Source: QQVM01 sp964544885
Lineage (GTDB): Bacteria; Bacteroidota; Bacteroidia; AKYH767-A; 2013-40CM-41-45
Reading direction: 5' to 3'
DNA: 64,000 bases
Assembly: GCA_964544885.1 (NCBI GenBank)
Contig: CAZJDX010000004.1
Location: 1-64,000 of the forward strand
Shown here: positions 25,901 to 33,132 of the stretch, piece after piece
Layout: every line of letters starts with the position of its first letter
How positions within the stretch are numbered: the first letter of the stretch is position 1
Made by a program: the position numbers and the translations under genes
The notes under the pieces: generated by a model
The model's database searches: none
Told to the model about the DNA's origin: nothing
Seen by the model: the letters and a program-made list of their open reading frames with translations, nothing else

Positions 25901-28053
25901 GGAGTATAATTGGTTCCATCACCAATTGCGTATTCGAGCCATGGATTACCTGTATTGAACGACCTTCTCAGATTTCCATTCACATGTCCGGTTATTCCTG
26001 CATTTTCTACCGATCCGGTCGGATTAATAATCATGTTGTGAATTCCTGTATTCACATCGCCCTGAAGGAATTCAAGAAAAATGTTAATTGACTGGTTGCC
26101 TCCCAGGTTAACATCATTAAGGTTATTGATGACCAGGTGATTGAAAATTCCGGTACCGTCGAGGTTTTGTGTGGAACTACCGGAGAATCTGAAGCTGTTT
26201 ATAGACACATGTCCGTTATTGACCAGCGTACTTCCAGTGAAATTCATATCAGTTGACCCTGACAGCGATGCACCCGGAAAAATTTCTATGGTTCCATTAT
26301 AATTACCCAGGTTTGAACCATCATTTATCTCAAGGGTACCACTGGTAATATATATCAAGCCGGTATGGTTGATCTTATTAGGTACAGTGATTGAAGTAAT
26401 GGCTGTTCCGCTTTTATTGATTGTACCCGTGTTGATTACTATAGGTGCGGTTACACCCGATACAACTGCGAAATCAGCATCTGTATTGATATTAAATATC
26501 CCGTTATTAATTAGTGTTGCACTGCCACCAAATCCAAAGTTACCCGTGCCTGTCCAGTTGCAGGTGCCATTGTTAGTGAGTGTTGCAGTTTGATTAAGGG
26601 TTTTTAGTCCGGTTCCACTCATTGAAAACGTTGATCCCGCAGAAATGGTAGTTGTTGTTGTACCACCTAAGGTGCCAGAGGTCCAATTGAAAGTGGCACT
26701 TGTATCAATGAGTATTTGTCCTGCTCCAGTAATACTATTGTTGGATAAGTTTAATGTGCCTTTCACAAGAAGGTCTGTTCCACCTGTAAAATCATTTAGG
26801 TTAAGGGTTTGCGAACACGTCAACACCCCTCCGCTTTCCACGACAATCTGGTCAGCCGATACAGCCGCTCCTACTGTTACTGTATGCCCACTTCTGATTC
26901 GGATATAATTTGCACTTATTCCGGGTACGGATGATGCAGCCACCCAGTTTGTTCCGTCGAATCGCTGCCAGGTAGAGGTACTTCCCCAAGATCCGGTTGT
27001 CGAACTGCGATAATCATTCAGAAATACATCAATGAAACCATCGCAATTGTCATCAATGCTGTTGATAATCTCTGCTGCCAAAGGATTGACAGAAGAATTG
27101 CCGTCATTGCAATCAAGGTTATTGGCTACATATCCCACCGGTTGCGTACAGGAACTGGTAGATACCAGGGGGTCTCCGAAACCGTCAAAGTCAACATCAG
27201 CATACCATGTAGGAGGTGTAGATGGAATCGTTGAAGTGACCCAGTTTGAAGTGCTTCCTGTGAGACTGAAGTTAGCAAGTGTCTGGTTATTTCCATTTCC
27301 ACTCTGATCAAGCAGTGTAGTGATTCCGGTATTATTTCCACCCGGCAATCCCTGATCAAAATTGTATGAAGCAACAAGGTTCAATCCGGGATTAAAGCCG
27401 GAACAATTCATATGATTATTAATCTCAACTTGTGATAATGCTCTTCCCCATATTTTTAACTCATCAACACTCCCTTGAAAGCGTTCGCTGTTTCCGGTCC
27501 ACTGGGTGCCAATATAAAAATTGGCGACGGGAGGATTGCCGGGGGCAGAATTTGTAGGACTCGGTATTGCATATCCTGCTGTTGCCCGTAAAACACCATC
27601 AAGGTAGAGGTAAGCATTGGTTGTAGTCCTTACAACAGCGTAGTGATGCCAGTTCAAATCAGTAGGCCATGGAACCCCTGTAGGGGTCCAGGTATCACCA
27701 ATTCGTATGGTGTCATTGTAGTATTTCCCTATATAAAAATATCTGCCCTGAGAGATAATATTGGTGAGAACACCTGACTGGAAGACATCCTGTTTGGCCC
27801 AAATTGATACAGTATACTCACCACTTATCGGAATCAATTCAGTCGGTCCGTTTACGACATCGTCGATACCGTCAAGATTGAGTGCTTGTGAATTTCCTTT
27901 ATCAGGAGCGAAGAGCAGACAAGAAAAGCACAGGTGCAGGATTAATAACCGATTTTTGGGTCTTTTGAAAAAACCAGTGTTGCCGGAAGTATACTTTTCA
28001 GTAATGACCTGCAGACGTGATTTAGTCAGGAATTGACAAACAGAAGTGTTCAT
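13990..28053 (-). CDS. Giant multidomain T9SS surface protein with subtilase-like domain
   Basis: A protein of 4687 residues from the ATG at 28053; 28116 would add 21 residues before an already long N-region. A hydrophobic signal lies near residue 35-55. Approximate order: LamG-like domain (57-257); four MopE-like metal-binding segments of the type DxDxDGFG...DCNDG...DNCDG near 281, 834, 1395 and 2110, with long Asn/Thr-rich beta-roll stretches between them; a HYR/Ig-like region (1815-2110); a second LamG (2205-2390); SprB repeats with GGTPPY (2450-3010); an S8-type peptidase domain (3140-3550) with Asp in VLSDSYN and Ser3505 in GTSAAAPH; an MBG-type domain holding the RAIVN arrays (3575-4010); five PKD-like repeats; and a type A T9SS sorting domain (from 4595, FEIYPNPSSE). 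It is probably an adhesive, self-processing or proteolytic cell-surface protein. No frameshift is seen over 14 kb. Confidence 0.9.
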   Translation of the reverse strand: MNTSVCQFLTKSRLQVITEKYTSGNTGFFKRPKNRLLILHLCFSCLLFAPDKGNSQALNLDGIDDVVNGPTELIPISGEYTVSIWAKQDVFQSGVLTNIISQGRYFYIGKYYNDTIRIGDTWTPTGVPWPTDLNWHHYAVVRTTTNAYLYLDGVLRATAGYAIPSPTNSAPGNPPVANFYIGTQWTGNSERFQGSVDELKIWGRALSQVEINNHMNCSGFNPGLNLVASYNFDQGLPGGNNTGITTLLDQSGNGNNQTLANFSLTGSTSNWVTSTIPSTPPTWYADVDFDGFGDPLVSTSSCTQPVGYVANNLDCNDGNSSVNPLAAEIINSIDDNCDGFIDVFLNDYRSSTTGSWGSTSTWQRFDGTNWVAASSVPGISANYIRIRSGHTVTVGAAVSADQIVVESGGVLTCSQTLNLNDFTGGTDLLVKGTLNLSNNSITGAGQILIDTSATFNWTSGTLGGTTTTTISAGSTFSMSGTGLKTLNQTATLTNNGTCNWTGTGNFGFGGSATLINNGIFNINTDADFAVVSGVTAPIVINTGTINKSGTAITSITVPNKINHTGLIYITSGTLEINDGSNLGNYNGTIEIFPGASLSGSTDMNFTGSTLVNNGHVSINSFRFSGSSTQNLDGTGIFNHLVINNLNDVNLGGNQSINIFLEFLQGDVNTGIHNMIINPTGSVENAGITGHVNGNLRRSFNTGNPWLEYAIGDGTNYTPVIIYANNVSVAGTITVRTDAGDHPDIANSQIIPGKSVNRYWTISNNGTTLDSYSALFNWVISDLDGLVTTDSFKVAHRSLPPPVWSLASSINPSDTSIQASNFTSFGNFQVGEIPCTPVTWILDQDGDLYGNLALDSISCSQPLGYVPSNLIDCDDGNPSINPGMTEIINGIDDNCDGYIDVMSNDYRSLSTGGSFNSASRWESFNGTAWEPATVAPNGTNSNRVTIRSGHNISNNSQSISIDQLVIEDGGNLFMSEGSLQVMNGPGPDVLVLGNLQGNTWSLNIAAGAECVVDTNGSINAGPMSNFWGPGTLTILFEGSVSCNMSGSDMNIGNDLVINNHGSFSINGITLCYLAGSSTTIHNYNNFSVDGEFDFLVYAPGPEFINHPSGTFTKDGTEEIVIPDNMGWSNFGLLLVDGGTLTLNSSTAIHQGTYEISSDATLYRNTSPLVFNGTFLNNYGNIAGADFIMNGPSGQMISGNGVIETLVIDNNDGVGLTDDLTITYTLIFNDGKLSTLANKVILTAGALVLNTSPTAYVSGTMQREVMTNGQVGFPVGGIDYYSPANIVITAPAFPVNISVSAEDGDHSDIGTSTLEQNRSVNKNWTITCNDSITDAEIEFVWLVSDLDSGVSIPQLRVGQFNDGAWTYPSSGLNDSTFIFAFGVTNFGEYQVAEQCTGLTWYADADGDNFGNLMADSVSCTQPVGYTLDSSDCNDLLSMVNPEAIEIADGIDNNCDGWIDTLVVDGDGITPGSFPTIGDAALMAGDNTVILIHPFAAGTAYTENISFPGLSGMTFVSAQPGSKYKIQGNVTLYDEWRMYDADITGTVRDSGASSDGEVLANSKVTGRVLGSDFNENFIVQNDSIINNDGVLMMRLYRGSWIGNYIKQSVSGYYEVTDIQSSSFADTDSVKIIGNQFDVQSGGRTIAFWGNTQYVYIANNYLKTTGATNAILYFRNSRIGGPGGNSAINNTFQAAYGSGFFFQMGTSHTFTLRNNLGINAHYALWNPGDVTFTEFAYNYTTEGSNPFSNFTADTTNNGYSNTTLNAFGYPNPGSDAINGGDPAPQYNDLNGSRNDAGAFGGQGSYNLYFPVPCIDPDIPVISNNSNCSGDTVSLSISSGDLNSATNWYWYTGSCGGTLVGTGSTLNVNQSLTTTYFVRGEGACVVPGTCSSITVHIDTIPPVITCPADITICAQDQNGVCDFTLDPVVSLPGTVTLTYSDRHITYSNVSINGDGNSAQVEPGASVTLNYDMFVSFNSSTGYCPGCVVQSYIGIGGTSQTLQCESSIYPGYTSSYYSGDFTAPMTPGTYYLTQTGTLDYVCQPQVFPNDSANAIAVIVVGGPPVVFSTDNCSVAEITNDAPSCMPVGTTIVTWTATDAFGNTSTCTQNVVVSPASTYYGDPDGDGYGTSAFTIFACSQPLSWVTDTSDCNENDPNINPAGIEIYNGADDDCNGITDDVPVTLNLIPPQVSNRGPLNIICNGEPMTLSVSPIGDCALEFDGSTTYSESANTNLPGGNYSRTIEAWIKPYSSHIGTIYNYGTIGSSITNQRAGILLMNNNLYFVGESNDLQGNIVINPNVWTHVAATFDGNDLSLYVNGVLDVSAPKTLNTSGTDYRIGMGLPAIGYEPFHGQIDEIRVWDYALSQPQILAGMWQRIDQGSPLTNLVSHFKFDECNGNELYDNGYDWMGWGEGANIPAIDYVSVAELFNDPFWLNSTQYNNEVYQSYLWSPGGATTESIQITQAGTYEVIVSDNYGNSDTLSISIPADSFTFVVNNPPPSCNSIDLTDSLITAGSSGNLSFTYWEDSLFQTQLTDPANVSTSGTYYIYAETNTGCSQLLPLTVTVGSTALNISFTPVVPDCYGYVFSVDVNGTDGTPPYSGTGLFNFSGFSAADTVIGFTISDAGGCSVTDSVTVSQPTQVLPGIVDITHVSCHGESTGTLYIHGITGGTQHADTVNFPNGYSYFLFGPGGQLPNNNSGLFTGLPAGNYFIGANDQNGCGGISGVTVTINEPSALTVTSSSGQILCYGDSTYLTITGNGGTPPYMNTGTSSPYAADTYNFTITDANGCTASGSETITQPDLLELTCSLVSPISGPGMDDAQVMLTGNGGTGPYTGDLGLRSELGPGTHNFEIYDANGCYAECSITITEPACNVNATYSVINNVSCNGASDGVYVVSASGGTAPYTNTDTVTGVSAGIYTIVVTDFYGCADTVFVTITEPPALVLIADPTAQDVCIGSTGSVSLTASGGTPPYVIGGADTVNLLTGSYFYTLTDNNGCFTGTSSDVTVITCIVPAVTPSDSGRVTTPLGSELTSVYENSDSIAPDTLNQNVVLIRNTKILMEFIAIEGQYNTLFALLTSPDYGLTDTISNGTNTLIITGMYPIQNLGKLDSIPTLLNFCRPYYPPISGMSETGVAYTNGDISLRADRARSSFGVSGAGVKVGVLSDSYNTIIGDPALTDVQNGDLPGLQNTIHPLPVTVSKEYPYGIRTDEGRAMLQIVHDVAPDAELAFRTGFISAGDLALGIRELYEEDSCDIIVDDVTFITEPFFQDGVVARAVDYVASNGVSYFTSAGNFGKKSYENTFQPVAAPSGIPGTPHNFGGGDIYQNLSLTRGAYTIVLQWEDSVYSLGQVPGASTDLDIYLVDNDGTVLFGFNRDNLNGDPTEVLSFSVRGNTNNANILITRMAGSTNVKFKYIIFRGEATINEFDTQSSTIVGQANAAGAMTIGAALYLNTPAFGVSIPTIASFSSTGGTLVNGVDRIKPDFVAPNGVNTTVYMGGQNIDNDLFPNFFGTSAAAPHAAAVAALILEGKKKFTNLSLNPEGMRTLLRTTSIDMGTPGYDDSTGFGFIQADAALQTFAAGVPIIETLTQDDTTIIPGSQTMTASVHGHFFRPNSLILLRTDTLPTTYISPTELSGTFPAFIGNPAVLVYTPPSTVNMNDGGLSNAAFFFPELRQTITVIANDTSKKYGEILPEFTASILVDSVPLQNTAYSLSDLGLDTIHFTTPATSLSNTGLYFIRPSMNPLDPDDSLDIALIEQFDYVFEDGLLSIEKLPLTIKPNDTTFTEGEKIGGFTFSYLYDDSRIDSAIRASFLLDLKQEHQDNIAENATALVDARAIVNGRAIVNADLQSLSAMVSARAIVNARAIVNARAIVNSIIEYDTSNVVDVGVESVFNYQLNPDSAALVNARAIVNARAIVNARAIVNGRAIVNGRAIVNARAIVNGRAIVNSADVNDPSNDKVLVIIDEEDVTAPAGDSLEVFYSINMITGTTQGVYVIVPAALLSTNNFEITYDLGTLTILAPEISVTVEESNPIDCFGETGCVNVMVVGGTGPYTGIGTICNVPAGLQTFTVTDDNGNVVDTVFEMTGPDKIEGSTSSSAEICGLMNGSASVNPSGGTGSYTYLWSNNQTSQSISGLTQGSYSVVISDAKGCTGSASVVVGGSGSVPDPAGAIIGPYGTCRNTVVTYSIAPVSNAVSYNWTLPPGTSGSSTSNSITINFSNTFNGGFLSVEPENNCGKGQISSFNIVVLSLKPSNPGFINGPAIACGPGLHTYSITPIQNATSYTWSVTGSGATIMNGQGSNTIIVSVSSSFGQGRVSVFASNCKGSTATRSMTITGTPVNGNAVFGPTYVCPGSSGVNYTMAPVIGTSSYNWGVISGDVSLASQSGTSASFNFGPSFTTGVLAISTTNDCGTFTRQFTIRSIPGQPGGISGPFNSLCMLSGVTYSIAPVQGATAYNWTVPAGVNIVTNNGTSIIVDYTAGFTGNGNICVSAANACGASISRCLPVTALLVAPSAITGPASVCKSEGSVLYSVSAVAGASTYHWVATSNTLPIPQGIGSSALVNFNFSNSASSVITVRAENLCGLGLPANKVVGINSNCRTDQEIMVNDGLNFEIYPNPSSEDAILTFSSRNGGQVLIQVLTVDGSEAQVLFDKQVEKEVQQNVEIRSGNWSPGVYFINIRMDDKLLTEKYFVIRKN
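16237..16362 (-). repeat. Hexapeptide array B, seven (A/G)RAIVN units
   Basis: Seven head-to-tail 18-bp units inside the giant gene, each coding Ala/Gly-Arg-Ala-Ile-Val-Asn, followed on the low-coordinate side by S-A-D. The DNA units differ mainly at third codon positions (Val is encoded by all four codons, Arg by AGA, AGG and CGT), while the peptide is constant. Confidence 0.95.
16459..16581 (-). repeat. Hexapeptide array A, five (A/G)RAIVN units with a spacer
   Basis: Three units at 16459-16512 and two at 16546-16581, separated by 11 codons (ADLQSLSAMVS). A 32-codon linker, ending in one degenerate unit (ALVN), separates this from array B. Same in-frame hexapeptide, again with synonymous variation. 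Confidence 0.95.
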
Positions 28054-28545
28054 GTGTGTTGATTGTTGAATATGAGTTGAAGAGTTATGTGTTCGATGGA
28101 TGGCAGGCAGCAGCATTTGAATCGCAATTCATCCAATTGCAACTCAGGAGATGACAGAAATTCATTTCCTTCTTAAGCTATAACAGCTTCAGATAACTCC
28201 GGTAAGTACAAAGCAAATTTGTGTTTCATGTTTTGCACTAAAGAATCTCAGAAGAATTTTTAAATTTTTAAGATCAGATCCATTAGTTCTAAATTCCGGA
28301 TTGTTGATGGCAATTCAGAATCTCCCGTCCTTCAGGCTTTCAAAATGATATCAATAGAACGTTTAAATGTATGAAAAAATAATTGAAATTGCCTATTGTG
28401 AATAAATTTGAAGATTTGTTAATAGTCCGATTTTGGCGAATGATCACTTTAAAGTGGTAAATCGTGTCTTTGTTGCAGTCCCCTGGAACTGTTGGGCCGA
28501 CTGTCTTTCGTGCTAATTTCACGGTCAACAATTCCGGTTCTTAGC
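28054..28545. other. Intergenic region upstream of the giant gene
   Basis: About 490 bp, AT-rich, between two genes on the minus strand. It must hold the promoter of the giant gene and the end of the transcript of the upstream gene, but I find neither a TAnnTTTG box nor a convincing terminator. The short reverse reading frame at 28340-28531 has no recognisable features and is probably not a gene. Confidence 0.5.
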
Positions 28546-30318
28546 TCAATTTTGTTTAATGAAAGGGATCAGATCTGTTTTAACGCCTCGTTCTAAGCTG
28601 AGAAAATACATACCTTCTTCCAGATTGGAACAGTCCAGGTTAAGCTGAAAGGCAGTAGGCATCCCGGAAGTACTCAACAGGAATTTTCTGCCGGCAATGT
28701 CATAAACACTTACTTTAATATCTTCAGCCGGAACATCAAGCATTACTTTCAACACATCAGAAACAGGATTTGGATACACCAGCGGATCATATCCATTATC
28801 CATTGATTGAATTCCAACCGGATTAAATTCGTAGGGATCTGAAGTATTGACACATCCGTTCAAATAACTTATCTGTACAGTGTAGTCACCGGGCATTACC
28901 GGAATAATAAAACTATCGGTTTTACCACTGGCGACCATAGCATCAATATACCACTGAAAACTTCCTGAACCTGTAGCAAACAGCGTATCGTTCTGCATGG
29001 TTATCAAAGGTTGTGGGGCGGGTAAAATGGTTAGCGTCAGCGAATTCGTACCAGTGCATGAATTGGCGTCGGTTAAGAGGAGTTGATAGGTGATTGTAGA
29101 AGACGCGGTGAGTTGAGGATTCCCTGAAATAGGATCGTTAAGACCAATTGATGGTGACCACAGGAAGCCATAAGGAGGTGTGCCTCCGGAAGCTGGAGGC
29201 ACACCTCCTATATTCAGAACCGTACCCTCACAGATGGTTTGATCATTCCCGGCATCAGCCAGAGGTAAGGAGCCCGGTTGATTGATGGTTACTTCTGCGG
29301 TATCCTTACAATCAATAGAATCGCTGATCACAAGCTGGTAAAATCCGGCGATGAGCCCGCTTGCCACTGAACCTGATTGGGGTGGATTGGTATTCCATTG
29401 ATAGCTGTAAGGCGCTATTCCACCGGAAACAATGCTTGCCACACTTCCGGTATTTCCGCCAAAACATGAAACATGTGTCGGGCTTAGATTCAGCACTGGC
29501 GCCGAAGTTGAGATGGCCAATGTTCTTGCATTGCTGCTTCCACAGTTATTGTTTGCTGTTACGCTCAGATTCCCACTGTTATTTCCTGCCTGCACCGTAA
29601 TTGAATTCGTACTGGATGAACCCGTCCAGCCAGGTGGAAGTGCCCAGGTATAGGATGTGGCGCCACTGACCGGGCTTACCGAATAGTTTTGAGAACTGCC
29701 GGAGCAAACCTTACTGTTGCCGTTTACAATTCCGGGTTGTGATGGTGGCAGGCAAACAAACTCCGTGACGGTCAGGCTTGATTTATAAACATAATCATTG
29801 TCATCCTCTCCATTGCCATTGGCGGCAACTCCTGCGAAATAAAAAGTCACAGGTCCGGATCCGGAAACCGGAGCAGTCCAGTCGAAATTAAATGTTTTTG
29901 AACCGGCAGATGAACCGCCATTGAGAGTGTGTACCACATTGCGTTTAGTAATACCGTTAACCACTCTTGTCTTTATCTGAGTGGAGGCCACATCTGTTAT
30001 AATCAGATTCCCGGAGTTATCCAGCAAGGAATTAAGCGCTTCGAATCCGAATCCAAATAGATTATTGGCAGATCGGGAAACCGTTACGCTCAAGGAGTAG
30101 GTCTGACCTGGAACGTATTCATTCCCTGTTATGCCTGGTGTTTGTAAGCTGATAGTTCCGCCGCCGGTATTGACTGTAAAGGAATTATGACAATTTGTGC
30201 AGTCGTCCTCTCCCGGTGAACCTGTGAAGCCGGCTCTCCCATCATCACTGAACTGCTCACTGGTGAGTAATACAATGGCAAGAATGGGAAAAATACTGGC
30301 AAGTAGTTTTTTATACAT
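28546..30318 (-). CDS. T9SS-exported protein with choice-of-anchor V domain and CxxCH motif
   Basis: A protein of 590 residues. MYKKLLASIFPILAIVLLTSEQ is the signal peptide. Residues about 25-190 fit the reelin-like domain that NCBI calls choice-of-anchor V (GFTGSPGEDDCTNCHNSF, then a GQTYSLSVTV strand and FYFAGVAANGNGEDDNDYVY). The CTNCH inside it is a potential c-type heme or metal site. A PKD-like domain follows (about 195-275, with SGATSYTWALPPGW), then SprB-like repeats (GGIAPYSYQWNT and GGTPPYGFLWSP). The C-terminus (from about 510) is a type A T9SS sorting domain with VYPNPVSDVLKV and LEEGMYFLSLERG. The product should be at the cell surface. It lies upstream of the giant gene on the same strand, but nearly 500 bp away. 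Confidence 0.85.
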   Translation of the reverse strand: MYKKLLASIFPILAIVLLTSEQFSDDGRAGFTGSPGEDDCTNCHNSFTVNTGGGTISLQTPGITGNEYVPGQTYSLSVTVSRSANNLFGFGFEALNSLLDNSGNLIITDVASTQIKTRVVNGITKRNVVHTLNGGSSAGSKTFNFDWTAPVSGSGPVTFYFAGVAANGNGEDDNDYVYKSSLTVTEFVCLPPSQPGIVNGNSKVCSGSSQNYSVSPVSGATSYTWALPPGWTGSSSTNSITVQAGNNSGNLSVTANNNCGSSNARTLAISTSAPVLNLSPTHVSCFGGNTGSVASIVSGGIAPYSYQWNTNPPQSGSVASGLIAGFYQLVISDSIDCKDTAEVTINQPGSLPLADAGNDQTICEGTVLNIGGVPPASGGTPPYGFLWSPSIGLNDPISGNPQLTASSTITYQLLLTDANSCTGTNSLTLTILPAPQPLITMQNDTLFATGSGSFQWYIDAMVASGKTDSFIIPVMPGDYTVQISYLNGCVNTSDPYEFNPVGIQSMDNGYDPLVYPNPVSDVLKVMLDVPAEDIKVSVYDIAGRKFLLSTSGMPTAFQLNLDCSNLEEGMYFLSLERGVKTDLIPFIKQN

Positions 30319-30553
30319 AAAGGATATGGCTTGTCATGTTTAGCTGAATTATTTTCCGGCTTAATTATTTATCAGGATTCTAATGTCGCAAAAAAATCGC
30401 ATGACAGGAAAGCTTTTTCAGGTGCTGTGTTATTTTTTCAATAGGTATTCAGGACTGAAGGCTGGGTTTTGACACTTTAAGCTGCAGAAAGTTTAAGGAG
30501 GGATTTTCTCTTTTGTTCCTTATCTGAGTTATTATTCAGATTTTCGCAGCATC

Positions 30554-32125
30554 TTGAATTCCGCTATACGTACAGAACGCTTACTATTTGGACTGCTGGT
30601 ATTGATTCATCTGGTTCCATTGGTATTATTACCCTTTCTGGTAACACATGACGGACCGACCCATGTTTATAATGCCTATCTTGTACGGAGCCTTCTTTTT
30701 GACTACCAGGCGCCGGCTGCCTTTTTTTTCGACTTCAATCCACAGGTCATTCCGAATTGGATTTCGCATTTCTTATTACTGGTCTTCTCATTCTTCCTCT
30801 CTCCGGCCTTGGCGGAAAAGCTGGTGATTGGGATTTATCTTGTTTCATTTCCATATGCATTCAGAGCCTTTCTTCTTGCCATCAATAAGAAGGCTGTCCT
30901 TGCTTCGTATTTGTTATTTCCATTTGTTTTTTCTTTTGCCATCCTCACTGGTTTTTATAGTTTTTGTCTGGGAATGAGTCTTGCCTTTTACGTGTTGTAC
31001 CTTTTTCAGGTATATCCGGATAGACTAAAGGGCAGACACTTGCTTTGGTTGAGTAGTTTAATGGTCTTGTTGTATTTTTCTCATCTGTTTGTCTTTGTGC
31101 TCACATTTTGTACCCTGATCTTTCAGCGTAGCTGGAATCATATCTACTTTGAACGGGGAAAGAAACGGACTTGGTCAGATCTTTTTTCAGGACTAATCCG
31201 GAAGTCTGTTCCGGTATTGAAGGTATCCATTCTACCCCTGTTGTTGGGTTTACAGTTTATGTTCGTTCATTCTGAAAAGACCGGTACGGAGATTCCCGAA
31301 TTTGCGACAATGTTCAGGCTCTTTGTTGATGTGAGGCCTCTAATTGCCATAGACTATCAAATGGAGAAGAGATTTTCTCATCCATTGTTCTATGTATATA
31401 TGTTGATGTTGGGTTCGGCGCTTTTTTACAGGATACGGGATGCTTTTAACAAGAGGGGATCTATCGTTCAAAACGCAGATGTCTGGCTTATGTTATCCAT
31501 CATTATGTCTGTATTTTATTTCATTTTGCCGGACGATATTGTTTCAGGTGGACTTGTCGCGATACGATTCTGTCTGATGGCTTATCTTTTTTTAATCTTA
31601 TGGCTTGCACAATTCACTCCCCGAAAACTCATGTTCGCCGGATCGGTTCTTTCTGTTCTTTCCGCTTTGATCCTTTTGCTTGTCCGGTATGAACCGCTAC
31701 GTGCTTTGTCAGACCGTGCTGCTGAACTGGAGTTATGCGCGGGTCAGATTCCTGAAGGAAAGGTGCTGGCAACGATTGATTATTCCGGAAACTGGATGAT
31801 GGATAATATTACAGCATATATCGCCACCAGCAAGAACATTATATTACTGGATAATTATGAAGCGAATCAGGTTCACTTTCCCCTGATTTGGAAAACGGAA
31901 CGTAACCCGCGGGAAATTTTGTACAGCACACCACACTGCATTGACACTGATAAATTCGCCAGGATCACCGGTAAAAAGCCGGATTATATTTTATTGATTC
32001 AAAGACCGGAGACATTGACCGATTCATGCGGCATAATCCTTTCATCCATTTTGGAATCGTATTATGCAGAGTTATACCACACACCGGGGAATCTCGGAAT
32101 ACTGTATGGACCAAAACCAGAGTGA
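30554..32125 (+). CDS. Polytopic membrane protein, possibly GT-C-like glycosyltransferase
   Basis: A protein of 523 residues. The start is a TTG at 30554, as I find no ATG near it in frame. About ten to twelve hydrophobic helices cover residues 8-390, and the last ~120 residues are soluble. After the first helix there is an acidic loop, VTHDGPTHVYNAYLVRS, followed by a Pro-Asn-Trp motif (VIPNWISHF). An Asp in the first extracytoplasmic loop is typical of GT-C lipid-linked sugar transferases, but this is only a resemblance and the family is not recognised. It stands alone between an oppositely oriented gene and the DUF2911 gene 111 nt downstream. Confidence 0.7.
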   Translation: MNSAIRTERLLFGLLVLIHLVPLVLLPFLVTHDGPTHVYNAYLVRSLLFDYQAPAAFFFDFNPQVIPNWISHFLLLVFSFFLSPALAEKLVIGIYLVSFPYAFRAFLLAINKKAVLASYLLFPFVFSFAILTGFYSFCLGMSLAFYVLYLFQVYPDRLKGRHLLWLSSLMVLLYFSHLFVFVLTFCTLIFQRSWNHIYFERGKKRTWSDLFSGLIRKSVPVLKVSILPLLLGLQFMFVHSEKTGTEIPEFATMFRLFVDVRPLIAIDYQMEKRFSHPLFYVYMLMLGSALFYRIRDAFNKRGSIVQNADVWLMLSIIMSVFYFILPDDIVSGGLVAIRFCLMAYLFLILWLAQFTPRKLMFAGSVLSVLSALILLLVRYEPLRALSDRAAELELCAGQIPEGKVLATIDYSGNWMMDNITAYIATSKNIILLDNYEANQVHFPLIWKTERNPREILYSTPHCIDTDKFARITGKKPDYILLIQRPETLTDSCGIILSSILESYYAELYHTPGNLGILYGPKPE

Positions 32126-32236
32126 TCCGGTCGTCTGAAGAATAAATTTAATTAGTTGATTTAGTGTAAATTCAATTTTGAAAATTTTTATCTGAATTTT
32201 TAAGCTTTATCTTGGTGCGAACCAAAAAACATAACT

Positions 32237-33076
32237 ATGAAAAGATTCATGCACTTTAACACCTTGTTACTCTTGTTTATATTTCTCTCTTCAGGAGTAT
32301 TTGCCCAGCTTAACCTTCCTGCTCCCAGTCCGAAGGCAACCGTCACGCAGACTGTAGGCCTTACCGACATCACTATTGAATACAGTAGTCCGGGAGTGAA
32401 AGGAAGAACTATTTTCGGTGATCTGGTTCCCTATGATAAATTGTGGAGAACAGGTGCCAATGCCGCTACAAAAATTACATTCAGCAAGGATGTAAACATA
32501 TCAGGAACCAAAGTTCCAAAGGGAACCTATTCCATTCTCTCTATACCGGGAAAGACACAGTGGACGATCATCATTAATAAGAACGCATCTGTATCGGTGA
32601 ATGAGTATAAGCAGGAAGAGGATGCGGTGAGAATCATGGTTAGCCCGGAAACAGCGCCTATGCGTGAGCGACTTGCTTTCCAGCTTGTCGATTTTGAGGA
32701 TTCAAAAGTTACCGTGAGTCTGGAGTGGGACAAAACAAGAGTTTCGTTTCCGATAAGCCTGAATACCGATGAGCAAGCTTTAGAAAATATTAAAAGCACT
32801 CTTGGCGGCACCTGGAGAACATATAATTCTGCAGCCCGTTATGCCCTGGAGAAAAATGATCTTGCCAATGCCTTGAAATACGCGGATCAGTCATTACAAC
32901 TTTCTGAAGAGTGGTTCAACACCTGGACCAAGGCCAACATTCTTTCAAAGATGATGAAGAACAAGGATGCATATGACCTGGCAGCTAAGGCTAAAGCTCT
33001 TGGTGATAAGAACCCTGACGGATTCTTCTTCAAGGATCAGGTTGAGGACGCACTTGCCAAATGGCCTAAACAATAA
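32237..33076 (+). CDS. DUF2911 exported protein
   Basis: A protein of 279 residues with the signal peptide MKRFMHFNTLLLLFIFLSSGVFAQ. Residues about 25-170 carry the DUF2911 pattern: LPAPSPKATVTQTVGLTDI, then SPGVKGRTIFGDLVPYDKLW, RTGANAATKITFS and PKGTYSILSIPG. The C-terminal 100 residues are helical and TPR-like (NDLANALKYADQSLQL). DUF2911 proteins are frequent in Bacteroidota and of unknown function. The protein is probably periplasmic. A good terminator follows directly, shortly before the convergent symporter gene. Confidence 0.92.
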   Translation: MKRFMHFNTLLLLFIFLSSGVFAQLNLPAPSPKATVTQTVGLTDITIEYSSPGVKGRTIFGDLVPYDKLWRTGANAATKITFSKDVNISGTKVPKGTYSILSIPGKTQWTIIINKNASVSVNEYKQEEDAVRIMVSPETAPMRERLAFQLVDFEDSKVTVSLEWDKTRVSFPISLNTDEQALENIKSTLGGTWRTYNSAARYALEKNDLANALKYADQSLQLSEEWFNTWTKANILSKMMKNKDAYDLAAKAKALGDKNPDGFFFKDQVEDALAKWPKQ

Positions 33077-33132
33077 GTGGAATCAGGGTAAACTTTCAAT
33101 CTGGCTTGGAAATTCTGTTTAGTCAACCGGGA

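Noticed and set aside
28054..28116. Longer N-terminus of the giant protein starting at 28116
   Set aside because: It would add 21 polar residues before an already long N-region; the ATG at 28053 is sufficient, though I cannot exclude the longer form.
28340..28531. 63-codon reverse frame between two T9SS genes
   Set aside because: No signal, no domain; probably chance in an AT-rich gap.
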